Source of the DNA: Metridium senile
Taxonomy: Eukaryota; Cnidaria; Anthozoa; Actiniaria; Metridiidae
Length of the DNA: 64,000 nucleotides
Reading direction: 5' to 3'
Assembly: GCA_949775045.1 (NCBI GenBank)
Contig: OX459099.1
Coordinates: forward strand, 19,266,741-19,330,740
Below, in pieces: positions 37,000-48,420 of this stretch. The notes beneath the pieces are model-generated. The model was not told the origin of the DNA and did not search any database. It saw only the letters and a program-made list of their open reading frames with translations. Position numbers and translations under genes: made by a program. How positions within the stretch are numbered: the stretch's first letter is position 1; every line of letters begins with the position of its first letter.

Positions 37000-37800
37000 A
37001 GGAATAAATGGATGAACAAATGAATAAATTATTGAATGGCTGGATAAATGAATGAATAAATGGATGGATGAATGAATGAATGGAAGAACAAATGAATTAA
37101 CTTAATTATTGAGGCGAATAAACAGATGAATAGAAGAATGAATAAATTACCAGATGAATGAATTGAGGTGAATAAACAGATGAATAAATGGATGAATGAA
37201 TAAATAGATGAATGGAAATGGAAATATAGGAATGAATGCTCTATCTATCGAATGAATGCAACAACTGACTGAATAAATGGATGGATGAATGAATGAATGG
37301 AAGAGCAAATGAATTATTGAGGGGAATAAATAGATGAATAAAAGAATGAATGAATAAATAGATGGTTGAAAATACAAATATAGGAATGAATGCTGGATCT
37401 ATGGAATGAATGCAACAACTGACTGAATAAATGGATGAATGAATGAATGAATGAGCAAATGAATTATTGAGAATAAATAGATGAATTTAAGAATGAATGA
37501 ATAAATAGATGAATGTAAATGCAAATATAGGAATGAATGCTCTATCTATCAAATGAATGCAACAACTGACTGAATAAATGGATGGATGAATGAATGAATG
37601 AGCAAATGAATTATTGAGGTAAATAAATAGATGAATAAAAGAATGAATGAATAAATAGATGGTTGAAAATACAAATATAAAAATAAATGCTCTATCTATC
37701 GAATGAATGAATAAATGGATGAATGCAAATGCAAATATAAAAATAAATGCTCTATCTATCGAATGAATGAATAAATGGATGAATGAATAAATCAATTAAA
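37000..37800. repeat. GAATGAATAAATGGAT array with higher-order ~150-bp repeat
   Basis: Tetranucleotide repeats organised in blocks that each carry GAATGAATGCTCTATCTATC and, in several, CAACAACTGACTGAATAAAT. Minus-strand frames are His/Ile/Ser low-complexity artefacts. Confidence 0.85.
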
Positions 37801-37873
37801 AATGCAAATGGTTAGATGTATTTAAGAGAAAGGCAGCCAGCAAGATAAATCAAACACTTGAATTACAGAACAC

Positions 37874-38021
37874 TAGAGTACAATTAAACACTAAAAGTGT
37901 GCAATACTTTGTACTATTTACCACTAAATAGTGTTGATTAAACAATAGAGAACAAAAGAATTTGCTTAATTTAGCAGTATTTAGTGGTATTTATGTTGCA
38001 CACTTTAAGTGTTTGTACTCT
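37874..38021. mobile_element. Foldback MITE
   Basis: AGAGTACAATTAAACACT..AAGTGTGCAA at the left pairs with TTGCACACTTTAAGTG..TTGTACTCT at the right. Confidence 0.65.
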
Positions 38022-38084
38022 ACCAGCCAATTTTTCTTGTTTCGGTTGTGTTTATCTCAGCGACTCAAATCAATGGGTTTTATC

Positions 38085-38135
38085 CCTGCCTAACGTAGTG
38101 TGGATCTTGTAAATAAAATAAATAAAATAAAATGC
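38085..38135 (+). mobile_element. Retroelement 3' tail fragment
   Basis: TGTGGATCTTGTAAATAAAATAAATAAAATAAAAT has the form of a LINE end with an AT-rich simple-repeat tail. No coding part is attached. Confidence 0.35.
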
Positions 38136-38666
38136 TCTCTTTGTTTCCAACAAATCAACCCCCAAGTACATTTAGAAGAATAAAAACCTGACAACTTATA
38201 CTCTGATTATGACACTTTATATACTATCGACATTCAAAATTAAAATACAATCTTTTAAATAAGATACTACTATACAAATAATTTGACTTAATATAATTTA
38301 CAATAACGTCTAAGACATCAGTAACACTTTTTATTGTGTTAAAGTTACCATTCTTATTTAAATATTAAATATTGCATACTTTACATTACATAAAAATTCA
38401 TAAAACTTTATTACAAGTAATACATTTTTAGAATAAAATAAATTGAAATAATAATTGGGTTGTTCACTTCCTAATGAAGTCATTTTAAATGTGCCTTAAT
38501 ATATTAGAACACACAGCTGAGTAGAAACTAGTATACGAGTTTTCATTATCATCACTATTACTATTCTTTACTATCAATAGACGTCACTTCCGGTACTGAC
38601 TGAAGAGCAACAAAGTCATAGTTCACCTACAAGTGACTGTTGTTTTAGTTTATTATCATCTAAAAA

Positions 38667-38775
38667 TGCCGGGTTTTTGCTTAGTGTTTGAATGAAGCAT
38701 TTGAAAATGAAGAGACAAGATAGAAGTGTCTTTAGAATACCAAGTGAAGTTATTACTGTTCCTTCAGTCAATTAA
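38667..38775 (+). pseudogene. Decayed THAP-like zinc-finger fragment
   Basis: ATG then PGFCLVF in frame, followed by stops, then RSVFRIPSEV in another frame ending at TAA 38773-38775. The order MPGFC...FRIP is the N-terminal signature of THAP (C2CH) domains, often found with P- or Harbinger-type transposons. It is short, frameshifted and cut off just before a transposon insertion at 38810. Confidence 0.45.
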
Positions 38776-38809
38776 GCACTAAAGTTTTCAATGAAAAGTC
38801 ACGTGATTG

Positions 38810-39075
38810 CCCGGGGGGGTTCTCCCTTAGAAAATGGATAGGGGTGCTCGACGGACGGTTTTGAAAATGACCCTAAAAGGTACGCATAAATTAACTCAGA
38901 TACTGATTTCAGACCCTAAAAGGTACGACAACATTTAAACATTTTTTCAATATGTATAGTCTTAAGTTCGAAAACTGACCCTAAAAGGTACGGTGCCAAT
39001 TCAAGACCCTAAAAGGTCTGCGAGGGTCTTATTTCAACCCTAAAAGGTCCGTCGGGCACCCCTATCCCCCCCGGG
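38810..39075. mobile_element. CCCGGGGGG-type element, CCCTAAAAGGTAC family
   Basis: 266 bp, starts CCCGGGGGGGTTCTCCC and ends CCCCTATCCCCCCCGGG. CGTGATTG is duplicated at 38802-38809 and 39076-39083. The interior is built of spaced GACCCTAAAAGGTACG repeats instead of the CATAAACAGGGT repeats of the 402-bp family. Confidence 0.8.
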
Positions 39076-39279
39076 CGTGATTGATAACTAGTAAAGAATT
39101 GTATTTTTTATTATCATTTAAAACTGTAATATAATATATATCATTATTATAATTTTTACTTTAATGTATCAGATTATTATTATAACTATAATTGTTCTTA
39201 CTTTAATTTATTATTATCATTATTATAAGCCTAATATAACTAATATATAATGTTATTATTTTCATTATTATTTCTATTA

Positions 39280-39562
<283 letters not shown>

Positions 39563-39767
39563 ATTTGCCATCATTGCAATCATGGCTGTTGATTTCACAT
39601 TATCATAATCATAAGCATTGAACTATCATGATAATAATTATCATTTAATAACTACTGTTATTTATATAATAAATAATAATAATTTCATATTTATAATATG
39701 CGCAAATACATGGGGGTATATATCCTAGTACATTAACCTACATCAATTAGTACAGCTATACTATATA

Positions 39768-42700
39768 CTAAGTCCTACTGCACATAATTTTTCCCAATCC
39801 TTTGTGAATCTCTCCCTGGACAGCAGAATAAGGAATCCTTTCCCCATCCACTGCTATTGTTCCTTTTTGAGAGAGGTCTGGCTCCAGCCTAAATGCTTGC
39901 GCCTTGATACTTACAAACTCGTCCGAGTTAGCCTGGGCACCAGTCTCTAACTCCCCAATGATAGACACAAGTCTAGGCTTAGAAACTCCAGATTTGATAT
40001 AAACGATGTTTAATGTCCCATCACTAAGTTTCGCATGCGGAGCAATGTTACAGTTGGCGTCTAAATGAGAAATAAGAACAGAGCTGCCAAGAATAAATTC
40101 ACCTTCAACAGTTCTCCAATTTGAAGGCAGTTTGTTCATGAGTGGAGGCAGCGTGGTTGGAATTTGATGTAAAGTTACTCTATTTGAAACATCGTTTATT
40201 GATGGGGTCAGATTGTTAGACATTCCAACATTATCATGGCTTGTTAACAACACAGGTTTTTCCTCTTGCACTGTTTTGTTACGAAAGAAGGACCCACTTG
40301 GGCTGCTTGGTTGAGAGCAGGAGTCTGACAAGTCATCACCATTTTGGTTTTGCACATGATCTTCTTCAGGCAAATGTACACTTGACAAAGCTTGATCCTT
40401 ATCATGTGGCAAGTATGACAGCTTCCCATGGTATGTACGAAGGTTCAAGATCCTCACAATAGCACCTAAAGTAAATCTTGCATTACCGAGAAATCTATAT
40501 TTCTCTGATTCTATATCAATGTCAGATATCATGCCCCATGTTACGGAGAGAAATGAGAAGATTTTCTGGCTTGGAGTTTCTATTGTGCAGATATCCAGGT
40601 CATGGATTTGTCCACGTATTACGGCATAAATAGCTGCAGTTAGATCTAGGGGTTCCCTGGGAAAAGATGAAACAAATACATATGTAACATTATGTTTAAA
40701 CAATGGCAATTAATTGTTAATGTTTAACATAAATATGAACAAGATAATGACAGTAATACACTTCTTTAGCATTTTATTTGACACATATACTCATTTGCAT
40801 GTTAACAGTCAGTTATATGAAAATGCTCTTATAATGATAGTGATGATGACTATGTTTGTGATGGCAATGGTGATGTAGCAATGATGATGGTGAAGATAGT
40901 AACAATGATGGTGAAAGTAACGATGATGGTGATGATAATGATGCTGATTACGAATACTATGTTTGTGATGGTAGCATAATTATGACCGTAGCAACTATTA
41001 TGGTGATTAAATAGCAACAACAATGGTAGTGAAAGTAACTATGATGGTGTTGATGATAATGATTGTGATGATGATGATGATGATAGCAATGATGGTGGTG
41101 ATAGTAACGATGATGGTAATGATGATGTTAATGATTGTGATGGTAATAATTATGATGGTCAGGCAGAAGCGAGCAATGATGATGATGATAGTAAAGATAA
41201 TGATGCTTACGATGGTGATTACATACCCTGATTCATTCAGTGAAGAGCAACAGAGTGCATTCCCAGAACCTGTAGGTATTACACCAAGTGGCATTTTAAT
41301 AGCTCTTTTCCAGTCAGATCTCTTCATTAGACCATTAATAAACTTAAAACACACAAAAAATGAGTAATATTAAACAACACAAAGTTGCATAGATACACAA
41401 GAGGGAGGGAGGGAAAACTGAATTACCCTGAGAAAGAGAAAAAAGACTTACATGTCAAACAAACTCATGTAGCATGATCACATTACCTGTGCTAGGATTT
41501 AAGAAATGAAATACGTCTTCTGTGTTTTCACGCGCTAATGAAAACGAGATAAGTTTGGGAGAATTGGAGAGCAGATCAGTCAAAACACGAGACGAAGTCA
41601 AGTGTTTGGACCTGCTCAAGAATTCTCCCAAATGTATCGAGGTTTTCATAAGCCAGTGAAAAAACAGAAGACGTGTTTCATTTCTTTTATAAAATAACAA
41701 TCGCACTAAAAGACGAAAAAAAGCCCTTTTATTCGATTGACAATGTCATTTCTCCCTACATTGGATTTCAACAAAAATGACCAATTAGCGTGCGCAAAAG
41801 ATCAAAACAACCAAAAAACTGACTATAGAATGAGCGTGCGCGCTTGAAAATGGCGTGGGTGTGTTTCAAGCTCTCATGAAACACGGGTCGTTGACCAATC
41901 AAAGCAAGCGTACTATCCCAATTATTTTATAATCACTGATCAGACCACAGCGGTGTAAAAACAGTCCTCTCACCACTGGGCCTGCAACCATGCCACCCAT
42001 ATGCATAGAGGAGTGTGTGATGATCAGTACATTAACCCTTGTTCTAACAGCAACTATTTGATTTAAAGGAGATAGCTAAGTGCCCTATTTTAGAGGTTTG
42101 GGTTTCCTGTGGTATTCTTACCTCATGTACCAATCCATCACCAGAACATATCACAACTCCGTCCCAGTCCTCTACCTTTACATCATTGGCTACTTTCTGG
42201 GCATGACCTGCATACTCTGTATTACAAGAAAGAATTATATGTTGTTTAATAAAAATGATAAAGCCTTGTTATCAATTACAACTAGGAATATATTGTTATT
42301 GACAGTACTATTTAATAAATAATATAAACAGTCTATTTAACGCCCATGGGAGGGGGGGGGGGTACTCCCTTTGTCCAAGTGGTAGGGGTGAAAAGTGCTC
42401 CTTTTAGGGTTGGAAATATTCCCTGTGCGTACCTATTAGGGTTCTTGCTCAAAAGTCAATAATTACAACATAACATGGCTCTACTTGTTAGGGTCATTTT
42501 TACTTGGCTTTGTTTAAAAACATAAGCTTATCTGCCAAGAACATCACACCATTGCACATTTAAAGGGATCCTCCACTAAAAATGAACTTGAACTTATATG
42601 ATGATAAAAATTATGCTGATTTCAAATATATATCAAAAATTTTCATCAGCCGATTTTTCGCGCAAAAAATACCGTTTAAAATGTGAGAAAAAATATTGTT

Positions 42701-45246
42701 GGGATCCCTGTGGCAATTCTGATGACATCATGTTGCTCCCAATGATGGGAAATATATATGAATATAACTATAAATATTGTGCGAAAATGGTTCTGCCCTA
42801 ATCCTATTGTGCAAGAATTCCCCAAAAAATGAATATGGGTTCTTCAAAAACATACCTTCAAAGTATTTTCCGAAGTATGATCCTATTTTTATGCATATCT
42901 TTTAGGGGTCATTTGCAAAATCAACTGCTGACCACCCCTACCCCTTGAACAAAGGGAGTACACCACCGGGAGTTGTACCCTCCGGGTAATGGGCTCCTGA
43001 TAAAGATTGTATTTCAATTTGTAATAATAATATTGTACAGTACCTGTAACGAGTACAGTATAATCTATTGATGCATCTTTAAACATTGGAACCACTTTGT
43101 TATTGAATGTCTTTAAGCTTTTCCCAGATCCACTGAAAGGATTTACAAGAACTAGAAACTTACGTGGCGCAGGAAGATTTCTCTCTGCAAATGAAAATAC
43201 AATAAAATTGTAAGCACTAGCTGGTATATATAATATTTGTTTACCAAAAAGTTTATCTGATTTTAGGAACTTTGAACTTTATATCAATCAGTCAGACTAT
43301 TACATGTATGTCCACAATGGGTTTATATACATCTATTTCAAAAATCGTTGTCAAAGCCACAGTCCACACTCTGAAGCCTGCAAAGGATGTCGGTATTTCT
43401 TCTCTTGTTATCGATACATTCATAGCATATTTGGGTTGTACGTGTTTGCGTTATATGACCATAACGGTGGCCTATTATAGGGGTTCGTCATACAGCAAAA
43501 CCGTTAATTTTCGTCATGTTTTTCTGTTAACTGCCGTAAAAAATCGTGAAAAACAGCAACCAAAAAAAAACTGCCAAAAAATTAATTGCAACAATTCCGA
43601 AAACCGACCTCTAAAATTGGCAAAAACCGTCAAACCGCCAACCTATAATAGGCCCCCCCATAACAAGTTGTTGTTGTGGTAGATGTAAATAGAAATATTT
43701 CTTTAAAAAACGTGCAATAAATCACAAATTAAGTCCATGTAATCGAGATCCTTTGCAGGCTTCAGAGTGTAGATGTAGCTTCGGCTGCGACAACGATTTT
43801 TGAAATAGGTGTATATACATATATATCAATGTTCGCTGTTTACGATTGCATTAATTAACGTCAGGATCTTTTCCGTTTAAATTTGTGAAACTTAAAACAA
43901 AAGATCTCTTTGCACCATCAGCCAAGGATGACATGCATGCTATTGGCCATGTTCTAAATGAGGAGGGGTGAGAAGGGGACTGGGTACTAGTTTTTAGATT
44001 TAATGCAATTAAGAAATATAGCCCATAGCATGAAGGAGCACATCAAAATATACAAGATTGCAGAGTTACATTATATTCTGTTGAATAATGACCAAGCAAC
44101 AGCCTTTCAAATATGTGAAAAATTATAAAGAAATGTATGGTTTGGAGGGACAGCTGTCCCTCCAAACCATACATTCCTTTTAATCTTATGGATCTTTGAG
44201 AGGCTATTGCAATGGAAAAATACAACCAAATAGTATCACCATTTGTGATATGGTATATGTTGATGTGTTTTTTCATGTTATGCAGTTTATTTATTAATTG
44301 CATTAATTCTAGAAACTAGTACCCAGTCCCCTCCTCGTTTAGAACATGTCCAATTGCATATCAATTAGTTAATACCAGCATATGAAAAATCTCTATAGCG
44401 ACTTAAAATTATAAAAACAAAATCAAAACAGAAATATGATCAACAAGGAAATCAGAACATATCGTCATGTTATAAATAACTTTATCAATTTCAACAATAA
44501 GGTATAATACGCATGGTGTATTTTCTGAATGACTTTATAATAGCTGTCAAAAAGATGCTAATTATCATCTTATAGAGGACAAAATATCAAGTGCCCAAAA
44601 ATGGATCTGTTGACAAATTTAACAAAAGTTGGTGATATTTTGTAATCATACCGTTATGATTACGATCGATATTGTTATTATTAATTCATCTATACACGAT
44701 GGTTCACACAATGTATAACGCAAATAATGATAGTAAGCCGAACGTCGAAAGCTACGTACATGTCATGAGTGAGTGATTTAGTTGACCTATTTCGAATTCG
44801 TAGTAATTACTATTATAAACTCAATCAGAACTTTAAAAACCCACACTATATAACAAATATTTACCTTTAATTGTGTTGACATCAAAATCAGGATCTTGAA
44901 TAAGCCATGAAATCATTTTCGCCCATAGTTCCGCGCCTTGAATATTCGCCTCAGTGTCCTCGCACCCGCTAACTTTAAACTGAATTCTCTTCCGCGCTCT
45001 CTCCTTTCCTTTCAAAGGACAAGTAAAAATATTTAGGTAGGCATTGTCGTCTTCTCTTTTCCTGAACACTTTGGCTCCATAAATGTCTTTTATGTTAGTC
45101 GAAAAGAAGGCTAGTCTTGAAGGTTTACAACACGAATCGGCGAACGATTGTTGATAGACAAGTTTCTTCCGTGTTAGTCGAACTTCGAACAGCGTTTTAC
45201 CCGGTAAGAGCTGAAAACAGCTATGAAGTAGCACCGACTCCGCCAT
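39768..45246 (-). CDS. sphk: Sphingosine kinase, tandem copy 1 (five exons)
   Basis: Phosphorylates sphingosine to sphingosine-1-phosphate using ATP. Exons: 45246-44865, 43184-43044, 42216-42122, 41342-41227, 40656-39768, all GT-AG with phases joining to 540 aa. Residues 1-127 (exon 1) form an N-terminal domain specific to this gene pair. The diacylglycerol-kinase-like catalytic domain follows: FLVLVNPFSGSGKS (137-150), CSGDGLVHE (198-206) and IPTGSGNAL (228-236). The last exon has EPLDLTAAIYAVIRGQ, LDICTIETPSQKIFSF and EKYRFLGNARFTLGAI (the C4 region), a variable Ser/Gln/Asn-rich insert, then GDGTLNIVYIKSGVS-like and DGERIPYSAVQGEIHKGL. All blocks needed for activity are present. The paralogue lies 3.2 kb upstream in genomic order on the same strand. 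Confidence 0.92.
42341..42995. mobile_element. Relative of CCCGGGGGG-type elements (SPHK intron 2)
   Basis: The left end GCCCATGGGAGGGG and GGTACTCCCTTTGTCCAAG is mirrored at the right by CTTGAACAAAGGGAGTACAC and the ..GGGTAATGGGC end. The interior carries TTAGGG-containing repeats. The termini resemble those at 19636, 38810 and 50139. Confidence 0.6.
43320..43822. mobile_element. Foldback element with nested palindrome (SPHK intron 1)
   Basis: The outer arms share ATCTATTTCAAAAATCGTTG and CACACTCTGAAGCCTGCAAA with their complements near 43740-43815. A second inverted pair, GGCCTATTATAGGGG and CCTATAATAGGCCCC (~43469-43662), lies inside. Confidence 0.7.
43935..44359. mobile_element. 425-bp palindromic element (ACTGGGTACTAG family)
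   Basis: Inverted arms with CATGTTCTAAATGAGGAGG and ACTGGGTACTAGTTT mirrored near the right end. The centre at ~44153 is a perfect palindrome (GGAGGGACAGCTGTCCCTCC). Located in SPHK intron 1. Related ends occur at 14602 and 18918. Confidence 0.8.
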
Positions 45247-45840
45247 GTTTGTAAGAACGTTGAAAATTCCATGAGATTATTACGCCGTAAAAATAAACGC
45301 ATTCATGATTGTCAGTTTGCACCTTGCACTGAGACCCGGAACGTGCGGGTTTGAGCGCCTCTGCGCACGGGATTGACGGGATCGATTAATCACGGGAGAC
45401 AGAAGACCAGTCTCTTGTCATCCTCAATTCCAAAGGTAACCCAACTAAAAATGTTCAGTTTTGAACTACAATAAGTTTTAAATTTTTGTGTTATCGAGGT
45501 TTTTCTGAATATACAGCCTGGAGATGCGATACAATTAACATTTAAAGCGCACACAAATTATACAACTTTCCAACTGTGTTTAAATGACGTCATCCAAAAG
45601 TTAAAATTTACATAACTTTTGGACGTTAATAATCCTTCGTCTTGAAACATCGCGTGCAACAATTTTATTTTCGCACCGATGACGTCACACTTCGTGTTCA
45701 AATTTCAAGGCCTTCAAGTGTGTTTCTGTGTCAGTAAATTTTCCGCTTACGTCTTAGGGAGTCTTATCTAAAGTTGCGAATCTTTAAAAATCGCCGCGAA
45801 ATTGAAAATTGGTGACAATTGCTATATTTACGCTGACCTA
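45247..45840. promoter_or_regulatory. 5' flank of sphingosine kinase copy 1
   Basis: The likely promoter and 5' UTR lie immediately upstream of the ATG at 45246 (minus strand). The first ~100 bases contain CpG sites, unlike most of the window. No specific motif can be assigned. Confidence 0.35.
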
Positions 45841-46545
45841 TAATAATAATAATAATAACTTTATTTTATATAGCGACAATTACAAAAGCTCAACACCGCT
45901 TTACAATTTTAGAAGGAAAAAAAATATGATTGATAAAATTCTATATACAGTACATGGAATGAAATCTAAGCTAAATCTATATAATTCATAAAAATGTTTT
46001 AAAAAGGAAAATAAATATAAATATAAACAAAGTTACTAAATTTCATATTGTTCAGAGATATAAAAATGTATCGATATATGGAAATAATTAAAAACAACAA
46101 AAATGATAAATAAAAACTACTGTAAAAGTTACTAAATACCCCATGGTTCTCTCTTAACTAATTAAACAGGATATGCTTGCTTGAAGAGAAAGGTTTTAAG
46201 TAGGCTCTTAAAAGTAGAAAGTTCAGTGCAAGATCGTATATCAGTGAGGCATGGAGTTCCACAGCTCAGGGGACGCGTACGAAAAGGCCCTCTTACCATA
46301 AGAATTTAGGTTGTAAGATGGCTTAGACAGAAAATTAAGGCCAGAAGATCTTAAGGTTCTTGCAGGTTTGTAAACTTGAAGTAGGTCAGAAAGATACGAA
46401 GGAGCACAGTTATTGAGAGCTTTGAAAGTAAGTAGTAAAATCTTGTACTGTATACGTTGTTCTATGGGTAACCAATGAAGGCTACGCAGCACAGGAGAAA
46501 TATGCTCAGATTTATGTGAAATATCCGAGCATCAGGGATTTTGGT
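45841..46545 (-). mobile_element. 5'-truncated LINE (reverse-transcriptase C-terminus and 3' end)
   Basis: The minus strand encodes RSLHWLPIEQRIQYKILLLT, ALNNCAPSYLSDLL and ASPELWNSMPH, the conserved end of non-LTR retrotransposon ORF2. A one-base shift then leads to a frame with DIRSCTELSTFKSLLKTFLF. The element ends with a 3' UTR and a TTATTATTATTA tail at 45841-45857. It is 5' truncated and frameshifted, so a dead copy. Confidence 0.85.
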
Positions 46546-46980
46546 ATCCTGTGTAAAGCGTCCCCACACCTCCCCTACGGGGCTACGGGGATTAACTTAG
46601 GGGGAGGGTTGGCTGTACACAGGCGGCTAGTTGTTTAGGGAACAAATCAACACAAATAGTTATTTTCAGGGAACAGGGTTCATTCTCAAATGATTTCTTT
46701 TCAGAGAAAACAAGGGAACAAAATATGATAAAACTATAGTTTCTTGGAAACATGGGAACAAAAGGGGAAACATTTAAAAAGGGAAACAGTTATTTCAGCG
46801 CCCAGGAAGCGGTTCATGTCTACTGGTCGCTGAAGCAAAGAGTTATTTTGTTTTAATGGTTGGCAAATATTTGAATGAGATAAGATTCTGGACGTCAAGG
46901 CTTGTAAATAGCGAGCATGGATAATATAAAAATATCAGAATTAAATAAGTGATCGAGTGAGGCCTTGCTACTATATAATT

Positions 46981-47030
46981 GTATTTATTGAGGGTCTGAG
47001 CTTTCGCCGTCAACGGCATCATCAGAGACT
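46981..47030 (-). ncRNA. Hammerhead-like motif, copy 2 (probably inactive)
   Basis: The minus strand has CTGATGA (47025-47019), stem GCCG/CGGC with a 4-nt loop, GAAA (47005-47002). The flanking GCTC and AATAAATAC resemble copy 1 at 29521. Confidence 0.35.
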
Positions 47031-47132
47031 AAATGATTAAATATTTAATATTTCAGAAGATTGATAAAAATATCAGTACATAAAACATAAAATATAATAA
47101 AAAATGTTTTTATTATATTTTATGCTCTAGTA

Positions 47133-47367
47133 TCACGCTTTTACAGTGTGAATAAAAAAACCGTGGGCACCTAGAAATATTTTAGAAATTGTTTATTGTT
47201 CGTTGAACAACTCACAAACAACTATATCACCACAAGAAGTTTGACTGGTGTGTAGTATGTTAGCTTTCTGTAGCTAGAGTTGTTTGTGAGTTGTTGAACG
47301 AACAATAAACGATTTCTAAAACATTTCTGGGTGCCCACCGTTTTTCGATTCGCACTGTAAAAGCGTG
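47133..47367. mobile_element. Palindromic MITE
   Basis: The left end CACGCTTTTACAGTG and right end CACTGTAAAAGCGTG are perfect inverted repeats. The arms continue with GTGGGCACC, AATTGTTTATTGTTCGTTGA and CAACTCACAAACAACT. Confidence 0.85.
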
Positions 47368-47619
47368 AAACATAAATAGTACTAAATAGTGATATTTTAT
47401 GCTAATTCTATTGTTTTCTATTGTTTAATTAGCACTATTCAGTACTAATTAGTACTAATTACTACTATGTTTCACAGGTATATTTGTACTCTATGAAGCT
47501 CTCCACAGTAGCAAAAACAACAATAGTTTTTTATTTTTGGAGCCAAATAAATTTTATTTGATAATTCTATTTAAATTGAATATATTAATGCTTTATAATG
47601 TGCCATTTTAAAAACTATC

Positions 47620-48360
47620 AGCTTACTATTATTATAACCATCATCATCATAATTATCATCATTATCATCACCACCATCTTCATCACCATCATTATCATCA
47701 TCATCATCGCTATCATCATCACCATCAATATCATCATTATCATCGCTATCATCATCACCATCATCATTATCGCTATCATCATCAGCATCAATATCATCAT
47801 CATCATCACCGCTATCATCACCATCAATATCATCATCATCATCATCATCGCTATCATCATCACCATCAATATCATCATCATCATCGCTATCATCATCACC
47901 ATCAATATCATCATCATCATCGCTATCATCATCACCATCAATATCATCATCATCATCGCTATCATCATCATCATTATCAACATCATCATCGCTATCATCA
48001 TCACCATCAATATCATCATCATCACCATAAATATCATCATTATTATCATCATCATCGCTATCACCATCAATATCATCATCAGTTTTATGAACACAAGAAC
48101 TATTAATCATCATAACCATTATCATCATTATTATCAACATCATTATCATTATCATTATAAATTTAATCATCATAATCATCCATCATCGTCATAACCATGA
48201 TCATCATCATCATCATCACAAATTTGAAAACCAGAATCATTAATCATCATACAATCATATCATCATCTCCAACATTATCACCATCATCAACATCAACATC
48301 ATCCTTCCAACAATAACATCAACATCACCATCATTGACATCATCATCATCACTTTGAAAC
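47620..48360. repeat. (ATC)n microsatellite
   Basis: About 700 bp of imperfect ATC/TCA repeats. All six frames give simple amino-acid runs (Asp, Met, Ile), not genes. Confidence 0.95.
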
Positions 48361-48420
48361 AGCCTACATCCTTCCAACTATATATCTAATATATATATAT
48401 ATCTAATCCTAATATAATTC

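Noticed and set aside
37147..37795. Minus-strand frames rich in His, Ile, Phe, Ser
   Set aside because: Tetranucleotide repeats.
47571..48194. Asp-rich, Met-rich and Ile-rich frames on both strands
   Set aside because: (ATC)n microsatellite; every frame is a simple run.
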